A stretch of DNA of 64,000 nucleotides from Onthophagus taurus (Eukaryota > Arthropoda > Insecta > Coleoptera > Scarabaeidae), in the NCBI RefSeq assembly GCF_036711975.1, contig NC_091975.1:15254501-15318500 (forward strand), given 5' to 3'. A program made the translations under genes and the position numbers. How positions within the stretch are numbered: position 1 is the stretch's first letter; each line of letters opens with the position of its first letter. Positions 54,101-64,000 of the stretch are shown one piece after another. The notes beneath the pieces are model-generated. The model was given only the letters and a program-made list of their open reading frames with translations. It did no database searches and was not told the origin of the DNA.

Positions 54101-57100
54101 CCAGGTGCATCAATATGGAGATTTTTTCAAGAATGTGGAAATTACAAGAGTGTTGAAAAAAAACGGTATCCGGAGCAGAATACAGAAAAACTTTTACCAC
54201 AAAAGTTATAGCAAATTGTGCCCTTAACACAATGGTCTGTGACTTTTTTGCTCCCAGATGCACCATTGTGGAGATTTTTTCAAGAATGTGGAAATTACAA
54301 GAGTGTTGAAAAAAACGGTATTCGGAGCAGAATACAGAAAAACTTTTACTACAACAGTTGTAGTAAATTGTGCCCTTAACACAATGGTCTGTAACTTTTT
54401 TGCTCCCAGATGCACCATTGTGGAGATTTTTTCAAGAATGTGGAAATTACAAGAGTGTTGAAAAAAAACGGTATCCGGAGCAGAATACAGAAAAACTTTT
54501 ACCACAAAAGTTGTAGCAAATTGTGCCCTTAACACAATGGTCTGTGACTTTTTTGCTCCCAGATGCACCATTGTGGAGATTTTTTCAAGAATGTGGAAAT
54601 TACAAGAGTGTTGAAAAAAAACGGTATTCGGAGCAGAATACAGAAAAACTTTTACTACAAAAGTTGTAGTAAATTGTGCCCTTAACACAATGGTCTGTGA
54701 CTTTTTTGCTCCCAGGTGCATCAATATGGAGACTTTTTCAAGAATGTGGAAATTACAAGAGTGTTGAAAAAGAACGGTATCCGGAGCAGAATACAGAAAA
54801 ACTTTTACTACAAAAGTTGTAGCAAATTGTTCCCTTAACACAATGGTCTCTGACTTTTTTGCTCCCAGATGCACCATTGTGGAGATTTTTTCAAGAATGT
54901 GGAAATTACAAGAGTGTTGAAAAAAAATGGTATCCGGAGCAGAATACAGAAAAACTGTTACCACAAAAGTTGTAGCAAATTGTGCCCTTAACACAATGGT
55001 CTCCAACATTTTTGCTCCCAGATGCATCAATGTGGAGAATTTTTGAAAAATGTGCAAATTACAAGAGTGTTGAAAAAAAAACGGTATTCGGAGCAGAATA
55101 CAGAAAAACTTTTACTACAAAAGTTGTAGCAAATTGTTCCCTTAACACAATGATCTGTGACTTTTTTGCTCCCAGATGCACCATTGTGGAGATTTTTTCA
55201 AGAATGTGGAAATTACAAGAGTGTTGAAAAAAAATGGTATCCGGAGCAGAATACAGAAAAACTTTTACCACAAAAGTTGTAGCAAATTGTGCCCTTAACA
55301 CAATGGTCTCCAACATTTTTGCTCCCAGATGCATCAATGTGGAGAATTTTTGAAAAATGTGCAAATTACAAGAGTGTTGAAAAAAAAACGGTATCCGGAG
55401 CAGAATACAGAAAAACTTTTACTACAAAAGTTGTAGCAAATTGTTCCCTTAACACAATGATCTGTGACTTTTTTGCTCCCAGATGCACCATTGTGGAGAT
55501 TTTTTCAAGAATGTGGAAATTACAAGAGTGTTGAAAAAAAATGGTATCCGGAGCAGAATACAGAAAAACTTTTGCCACAAAAGTTGTAGCAAATTGTGCC
55601 CTTAACACAATGGTCTGTGACTTTTTTGCTCCCACATGCACCATTGTGGAGATTTTTTCAAGAATGTGGAAATTACAAGAGTGTTGAAAAAAAACGGTAT
55701 TCGGAGCAGAATACAGAAAAACTTTTACTACAAAAGTTGTAGTAAATTGTGCCCTTAACACAATGGTCTGTGACTTTTTTGCTCCCAGGTGCATCAATAT
55801 GGAGATTTTTTCAAGAATGTGGAAATTACAAGAGTGTTGAAAAAAAACGGTATTCGGAGCAGAATACAGAAAAACTTTTACTACAAAAGTTGTAGCAAAT
55901 TGTGCCCTTAACACAATGGTCTGTGACTTTTTTGCTCCCAGATGCACCATTGTGGAGATTTTTTCAAGAATGTGGAAATTACAAGAGTGTTGAAAAAAAA
56001 CGGTATCCGGAGCAGAATACAGAAAAACTTTTACCACAAAAGTTGTAGCAAATTGTGCCCTTAACACAATGGTCTCTGACTTTTTTGCTCCCAGATGCAC
56101 CATTGTGGAGATTTTTTCAAGAATGTGGAAATTACAAGAGTGTTGAAAAAAAACGGTATTCGGAGCAGAATACAGAAAAACTTTTACTACAAAAGTTGTA
56201 GTAAATTGTGCCCTTAACACAATGGTCTGTGACTTTTTTGCTCCCAGGTGCATCAATATGGAGATTTTTTCAAGAATGTGGAAATTACAAGAGTGTTGAA
56301 AAAAAATGGTATCCGGAGCAGAATACAGAAAAACTGTTACCACAAAAGTTGTAGCAAATTGTGCCCTTAACACAATGGTCTCCAACATTTTTGCTCCCAG
56401 ATGCATCAATGTGGAGAATTTTTGAAAAATGTGCAAATTACAAGAGTGTTGAAAAAAAAACGGTATTCGGAGCAGAATACAGAAAAACTTTTACTACAAA
56501 AGTTGTAGCAAATTGTTCCCTTAACACAATGATCTGTGACTTTTTTGCTCCCAGATGCACCATTGTGGAGATTTTTTCAAGAATGTGGAAATTACAAGAG
56601 TGTTGAAAAAAAACGGTATCCGGAGCAGAATACAGAAAAACTTTTACTACAAAAGTTGTAGCAAATTGTTCCCTTAACACAATGGTCTCTGACTTTTTTG
56701 CTCCCAGATGCACCATTGTGGAGATTTTTTCAAGAATGTGGAAATTACAAGAGTGTTGAAAAAAAATGGTATCCGGAGCAGAATACAGAAAAACTGTTAC
56801 CACAAAAGTTGTAGCAAATTGTGCCCTTAACACAATGGTCTCCAACATTTTTGCTCCCAGATGCATCAATGTGGAGAATTTTTGAAAAATGTGCAAATTA
56901 CAAGAGTGTTGAAAAAAAAAACGGTATTCGGAGCAGAATACAGAAAAACTTTTACTACAAAAGTTGTAGCAAATTGTTCCCTTAACACAATGATCTGTGA
57001 CTTTTTTGCTCCCAGATGCACCATTGTGGAGATTTTTTCAAGAATGTGGAAATTACAAGAGTGTTGAAAAAAAACGGTATCCGGAGCAGAATACAGAAAA

Positions 57101-60100
57101 ACTTTTACTACAAAAGTTGTAGCAAATTGTTCCCTTAACACAATGGTCTGTGACTTTTTTGCTCCCAGATGCATCAATGTGGAGATTTTTTCAAGAATGT
57201 GGAAATTACAAGAGTGTTGAAAAAAAACGGTATCCGGAGCAGATTACAGAAAAACTTTTACCACAAAAGTTGTAGTAAATTGTGCCCTTAACACAATGGT
57301 CTGTAACTTTTTTGCTCCCAGATGCACCATTGTGGAGATTTTTTCAAGAATGTGGAAATTACAAGAGTGTTGAAAAAAAACGGTATCCGGAGCAGAATAC
57401 AGAAAAACTTTTACCACAAAAGTTGTAGCAAATTGTGCCCTTAACACAATGGTCTGTGACTTTTTTGCTCCCAGATGCACCATTGTGGAGATTTTTTCAA
57501 GAATGTGGAAATTACAAGAGTGTTGAAAAAAAACGGTATTCGGAGCAGAATACAGAAAAACTTTTACTACAAAAGTTGTAGTAAATTGTGCCCTTAACAC
57601 AATGGTCTGTGACTTTTTTGCTCCCAGGTGCATCAATATGGAGACTTTTTCAAGAATGTGGAAATTACAAGAGTGTTGAAAAAGAACGGTATCCGGAGCA
57701 GAATACAGAAAAACTTTTACTACAAAAGTTGTAGCAAATTGTTCCCTTAACACAATGGTCTCTGACTTTTTTGCTCCCAGATGCACCATTGTGGAGATTT
57801 TTTCAAGAATGTGGAAATTACAAGAGTGTTGAAAAAAAATGGTATCCGGAGCAGAATACAGAAAAACTGTTACCACAAAAGTTGTAGCAAATTGTGCCCT
57901 TAACACAATGGTCTCCAACATTTTTGCTCCCAGATGCATCAATGTGGAGAATTTTTGAAAAATGTGCAAATTACAAGAGTGTTGAAAAAAAAACGGTATT
58001 CGGAGCAGAATACAGAAAAACTTTTACTACAAAAGTTGTAGCAAATTGTTCCCTTAACACAATGATCTGTGACTTTTTTGCTCCCAGATGCACCATTGTG
58101 GAGATTTTTTCAAGAATGTGGAAATTACAAGAGTGTTGAAAAAAAATGGTATCCGGAGCAGAATACAGAAAAACTTTTACCACAAAAGTTGTAGCAAATT
58201 GTGCCCTTAACACAATGGTCTCCAACATTTTTGCTCCCAGATGCATCAATGTGGAGAATTTTTGAAAAATGTGCAAATTACAAGAGTGTTGAAAAAAAAA
58301 CGGTATCCGGAGCAGAATACAGAAAAACTTTTACTACAAAAGTTGTAGCAAATTGTTCCCTTAACACAATGATCTGTGACTTTTTTGCTCCCAGATGCAC
58401 CATTGTGGAGATTTTTTCAAGAATGTGGAAATTACAAGAGTGTTGAAAAAAAATGGTATCCGGAGCAGAATACAGAAAAACTTTTGCCACAAAAGTTGTA
58501 GCAAATTGTGCCCTTAACACAATGGTCTGTGACTTTTTTGCTCCCACATGCACCATTGTGGAGATTTTTTCAAGAATGTGGAAATTACAAGAGTGTTGAA
58601 AAAAAACGGTATTCGGAGCAGAATACAGAAAAACTTTTACTACAAAAGTTGTAGTAAATTGTGCCCTTAACACAATGGTCTGTGACTTTTTTGCTCCCAG
58701 GTGCATCAATATGGAGATTTTTTCAAGAATGTGGAAATTACAAGAGTGTTGAAAAAAAACGGTATTCGGAGCAGAATACAGAAAAACTTTTACTACAAAA
58801 GTTGTAGCAAATTGTGCCCTTAACACAATGGTCTGTGACTTTTTTGCTCCCAGATGCACCATTGTGGAGATTTTTTCAAGAATGTGGAAATTACAAGAGT
58901 GTTGAAAAAAAACGGTATCCGGAGCAGAATACAGAAAAACTTTTACCACAAAAGTTGTAGCAAATTGTGCCCTTAACACAATGGTCTCTGACTTTTTTGC
59001 TCCCAGATGCACCATTGTGGAGATTTTTTCAAGAATGTGGAAATTACAAGAGTGTTGAAAAAAAACGGTATTCGGAGCAGAATACAGAAAAACTTTTACT
59101 ACAAAAGTTGTAGTAAATTGTGCCCTTAACACAATGGTCTGTGACTTTTTTGCTCCCAGGTGCATCAATATGGAGATTTTTTCAAGAATGTGGAAATTAC
59201 AAGAGTGTTGAAAAAAAATGGTATCCGGAGCAGAATACAGAAAAACTGTTACCACAAAAGTTGTAGCAAATTGTGCCCTTAACACAATGGTCTCCAACAT
59301 TTTTGCTCCCAGATGCATCAATGTGGAGAATTTTTGAAAAATGTGCAAATTACAAGAGTGTTGAAAAAAAAACGGTATTCGGAGCAGAATACAGAAAAAC
59401 TTTTACTACAAAAGTTGTAGCAAATTGTTCCCTTAACACAATGATCTGTGACTTTTTTGCTCCCAGATGCACCATTGTGGAGATTTTTTCAAGAATGTGG
59501 AAATTACAAGAGTGTTGAAAAAAAACGGTATCCGGAGCAGAATACAGAAAAACTTTTACTACAAAAGTTGTAGCAAATTGTTCCCTTAACACAATGGTCT
59601 CTGACTTTTTTGCTCCCAGATGCACCATTGTGGAGATTTTTTCAAGAATGTGGAAATTACAAGAGTGTTGAAAAAAAATGGTATCCGGAGCAGAATACAG
59701 AAAAACTGTTACCACAAAAGTTGTAGCAAATTGTGCCCTTAACACAATGGTCTCCAACATTTTTGCTCCCAGATGCATCAATGTGGAGAATTTTTGAAAA
59801 ATGTGCAAATTACAAGAGTGTTGAAAAAAAAACGGTATTCGGAGCAGAATACAGAAAAACTTTTACTACAAAAGTTGTAGCAAATTGTTCCCTTAACACA
59901 ATGATCTGTGACTTTTTTGCTCCCAGATGCACCATTGTGGAGATTTTTTCAAGAATGTGGAAATTACAAGAGTGTTGAAAAAAAACGGTATTCGGAGCAG
60001 AATACAGAAAAACTTTTACTACAAAAGTTGTAGTAAATTGTGCCCTTAACACAATGGTCTGTGACTTTTTTGCTCCCAGGTGCATCAATATGGAGATTTT

Positions 60101-63100
60101 TTCAAGAATGTGGAAATTACAAGAGTGTTGAAAAAAAACGGTATTCGGAGCAGAATACAGAAAAACTTTTACTACAAAAGTTGTAGCAAATTGTGCCCTT
60201 AACACAATGGTCTGTGACTTTTTTGCTCCCAGATGCACCATTGTGGAGATTTTTTCAAGAATGTGGAAATTACAAGAGTGTTGAAAAAAAACGGTATCCG
60301 GAGCAGAATACAGAAAAACTTTTACCACAAAAGTTGTAGCAAATTGTGCCCTTAACACAATGGTCTCTGACTTTTTTGCTCCCAGATGCACCATTGTGGA
60401 GATTTTTTCAAGAATGTGGAAATTACAAGAGTGTTGAAAAAAAACGGTATTCGGAGCAGAATACAGAAAAACTTTTACTACAAAAGTTGTAGTAAATTGT
60501 GCCCTTAACACAATGGTCTGTGACTTTTTTGCTCCCAGGTGCATCAATATGGAGATTTTTTCAAGAATGTGGAAATTACAAGAGTGTTGAAAAAAAATGG
60601 TATCCGGAGCAGAATACAGAAAAACTGTTACCACAAAAGTTGTAGCAAATTGTGCCCTTAACACAATGGTCTCCAACATTTTTGCTCCCAGATGCATCAA
60701 TGTGGAGAATTTTTGAAAAATGTGCAAATTACAAGAGTGTTGAAAAAAAAACGGTATTCGGAGCAGAATACAGAAAAACTTTTACTACAAAAGTTGTAGC
60801 AAATTGTTCCCTTAACACAATGATCTGTGACTTTTTTGCTCCCAGATGCACCATTGTGGAGATTTTTTCAAGAATGTGGAAATTACAAGAGTGTTGAAAA
60901 AAAACGGTATCCGGAGCAGAATACAGAAAAACTTTTACTACAAAAGTTGTAGCAAATTGTTCCCTTAACACAATGGTCTCTGACTTTTTTGCTCCCAGAT
61001 GCACCATTGTGGAGATTTTTTCAAGAATGTGGAAATTACAAGAGTGTTGAAAAAAAATGGTATCCGGAGCAGAATACAGAAAAACTGTTACCACAAAAGT
61101 TGTAGCAAATTGTGCCCTTAACACAATGGTCTCCAACATTTTTGCTCCCAGATGCATCAATGTGGAGAATTTTTGAAAAATGTGCAAATTACAAGAGTGT
61201 TGAAAAAAAAACGGTATTCGGAGCAGAATACAGAAAAACTTTTACTACAAAAGTTGTAGCAAATTGTTCCCTTAACACAATGATCTGTGACTTTTTTGCT
61301 CCCAGATGCACCATTGTGGAGATTTTTTCAAGAATGTGGAAATTACAAGAGTGTTGAAAAAAAACGGTATCCGGAGCAGAATACAGAAAAACTTTTACCA
61401 CAAAAGTTGTAGCAAATTGTGCCCTTAACACAATGGTCTGTGACTTTTTTGCTCCCAGATGCACCATTGTGGAGATTTTTTCAAGAATGTGGAAATTACA
61501 AGAGTGTTGAAAAAAAACGGTATTCGGAGCAGAATACAGAAAAACTTTTACTACAAAAGTTGTAGTAAATTGTGCCCTTAACACAATGGTCTGTGACTTT
61601 TTTGCTCCCAGGTGCATCAATATGGAGACTTTTTCAAGAATGTGGAAATTACAAGAGTGTTGAAAAAGAACGGTATCCGGAGCAGAATACAGAAAAACTT
61701 TTACTACAAAAGTTGTAGCAAATTGTTCCCTTAACACAATGGTCTCTGACTTTTTTGCTCCCAGATGCACCATTGTGGAGATTTTTTCAAGAATGTGGAA
61801 ATTACAAGAGTGTTGAAAAAAAACGGTATCCGGAGCAGAATACAGAAAAACTTTTACCACAAAAGTTGTAGCAAATTGTGCCCTTAACACAATGGTCTGT
61901 GACTTTTTTGCTCCCAGATGCACCATTGTGGAGATTTTTTCAAGAATGTGGAAATTACAAGAGTGTTGAAAAAAAACGGTATCCGGAGCAGAATACAGAA
62001 AAACTTTTACCACAAAAGTTGTAGCAAATTGTGCCCTTAACACAATGGTCTGTGACTTTTTTGCTCCCAGATGCACCATTGTGGAGATTTTTTCAAGAAT
62101 GTGGAAATTACAAGAGTGTTGAAAAAAAACGGTATTCGGAGCAGAATACAGAAAAACTTTTACTACAAAAGTTGTAGTAAATTGTGCCCTTAACACAATG
62201 GTCTGTGACTTTTTTGCTCCCAGGTGCATCAATATGGAGACTTTTTCAAGAATGTGGAAATTACAAGAGTGTTGAAAAAGAACGGTATCCGGAGCAGAAT
62301 ACAGAAAAACTTTTACTACAAAAGTTGTAGCAAATTGTTCCCTTAACACAATGGTCTCTGACTTTTTTGCTCCCAGATGCACCATTGTGGAGATTTTTTC
62401 AAGAATGTGGAAATTACAAGAGTGTTGAAAAAAAATGGTATCCGGAGCAGAATACAGAAAAACTGTTACCACAAAAGTTGTAGCAAATTGTGCCCTTAAC
62501 ACAATGGTCTCCAACATTTTTGCTCCCAGATGCATCAATGTGGAGAATTTTTGAAAAATGTGCAAATTACAAGAGTGTTGAAAAAAAAACGGTATTCGGA
62601 GCAGAATACAGAAAAACTTTTACTACAAAAGTTGTAGCAAATTGTTCCCTTAACACAATGATCTGTGACTTTTTTGCTCCCAGATGCACCATTGTGGAGA
62701 TTTTTTCAAGAATGTGGAAATTACAAGAGTGTTGAAAAAAAATGGTATCCGGAGCAGAATACAGAAAAACTTTTACCACAAAAGTTGTAGCAAATTGTGC
62801 CCTTAACACAATGGTCTCCAACATTTTTGCTCCCAGATGCATCAATGTGGAGAATTTTTGAAAAATGTGCAAATTACAAGAGTGTTGAAAAAAAAACGGT
62901 ATCCGGAGCAGAATACAGAAAAACTTTTACTACAAAAGTTGTAGCAAATTGTTCCCTTAACACAATGATCTGTGACTTTTTTGCTCCCAGATGCACCATT
63001 GTGGAGATTTTTTCAAGAATGTGGAAATTACAAGAGTGTTGAAAAAAAATGGTATCCGGAGCAGAATACAGAAAAACTTTTGCCACAAAAGTTGTAGCAA

Positions 63101-64000
63101 ATTGTGCCCTTAACACAATGGTCTGTGACTTTTTTGCTCCCACATGCACCATTGTGGAGATTTTTTCAAGAATGTGGAAATTACAAGAGTGTTGAAAAAA
63201 AACGGTATTCGGAGCAGAATACAGAAAAACTTTTACTACAAAAGTTGTAGTAAATTGTGCCCTTAACACAATGGTCTGTGACTTTTTTGCTCCCAGGTGC
63301 ATCAATATGGAGATTTTTTCAAGAATGTGGAAATTACAAGAGTGTTGAAAAAAAACGGTATTCGGAGCAGAATACAGAAAAACTTTTACTACAAAAGTTG
63401 TAGCAAATTGTGCCCTTAACACAATGGTCTGTGACTTTTTTGCTCCCAGATGCACCATTGTGGAGATTTTTTCAAGAATGTGGAAATTACAAGAGTGTTG
63501 AAAAAAAACGGTATCCGGAGCAGAATACAGAAAAACTTTTACCACAAAAGTTGTAGCAAATTGTGCCCTTAACACAATGGTCTCTGACTTTTTTGCTCCC
63601 AGATGCACCATTGTGGAGATTTTTTCAAGAATGTGGAAATTACAAGAGTGTTGAAAAAAAACGGTATTCGGAGCAGAATACAGAAAAACTTTTACTACAA
63701 AAGTTGTAGTAAATTGTGCCCTTAACACAATGGTCTGTGACTTTTTTGCTCCCAGGTGCATCAATATGGAGATTTTTTCAAGAATGTGGAAATTACAAGA
63801 GTGTTGAAAAAAAATGGTATCCGGAGCAGAATACAGAAAAACTGTTACCACAAAAGTTGTAGCAAATTGTGCCCTTAACACAATGGTCTCCAACATTTTT
63901 GCTCCCAGATGCATCAATGTGGAGAATTTTTGAAAAATGTGCAAATTACAAGAGTGTTGAAAAAAAAACGGTATTCGGAGCAGAATACAGAAAAACTTTT
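51142..64000. repeat. 153-bp satellite array, right block (about 84 monomers)
   Basis: Same satellite as the left block, running off the window end. Besides the common monomer it contains a second class carrying TCTCCAACATTTTTGCTCCC and GGAGAATTTTTGAAAAATGT in place of TCTGTGACTTTTTTGCTCCC and GGAGATTTTTTCAAGAATGT. This class occurs near 51330, 52095, 54997 and then regularly to 63887, and is absent from the left block. Minus-strand open frames reach 857 codons (51693-54266) for the same 3 x 51 reason as on the left. Confidence 0.97.
54982..64000. repeat. Kilobase higher-order repeats in the right satellite
   Basis: Second-class monomers mark repeat blocks: positions 54982, 55289, 56361 recur at 57894, 58201, 59273 (offset 2912 bp, 19 monomers) and the first two again at 62490, 62797 (offset 4596 bp, 30 monomers). 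A 1379-bp (9-monomer) sub-duplication links 59273/59733 with 60652/61112. Encoded 356-residue frames at 55366, 58278 and 62874 are identical in the three blocks, so the block copies are very recent. Confidence 0.88.

Overview
The window is eukaryotic and almost certainly from an insect: AT-rich, packed with satellite DNA and insect-type transposons (Jockey-like and I-like non-LTR elements, Ty3/gypsy fragments, Polinton/Maverick elements), plus a probable decayed odorant-receptor gene. I cannot settle the order (beetle or hymenopteran are both plausible). No confidently intact host gene is present; the region looks like heterochromatin.

Layout. A 153-bp satellite fills 1-7404 and again 51142-64000, enclosing a 43.7-kb island of other DNA. 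Inside the island: a broken Jockey-like fragment (7405-8835); unassigned AT-rich DNA (8836-10324); a 5'-truncated I-like retrotransposon with RT and RNase H (10325-13323); a 28-bp minisatellite with a 2.17-kb higher-order repeat (14449-20946); gypsy debris on both strands (20947-23837); an odorant-receptor-like pseudogene (24057-24995); and then about 24 kb dominated by Polinton DNA (26700-51141).

The Polinton zone has three parts. (i) Maverick 1 (about 26700-37731) has an integrase remnant, an unassigned ORF overlapping a catalytic-domain-less metalloproteinase-like pseudogene, a broken protein-primed DNA polymerase B (+), small accessory genes and a terminal repeat ending at 37731. (ii) A capsid module (37732-41868, all minus) has a truncated packaging ATPase, three unassigned genes and a broken major capsid protein. 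(iii) Maverick 2 (41869-51141, genes minus) has inverted termini starting AGTAGT at both ends, a 137-aa gene, a broken polymerase B, an integrase lacking only the end of its chromodomain, an LTR insertion, a coiled-coil protein and a 52-aa protein. The capsid module is bounded exactly by inward-facing termini of the two elements.

Two segments of about 1.5 kb (A, from the Maverick 1 polymerase end; B, from the capsid module) are duplicated nearly identically in the order A-B-A'-...-B', with breakpoints at splice-acceptor-like sites. Several Polinton genes carry very short spliceosomal introns (52-64 bp). Both polymerase copies share a stop codon at the same position just before motif A. The satellite monomer carries a small hairpin whose stem shows a stepwise compensatory change.
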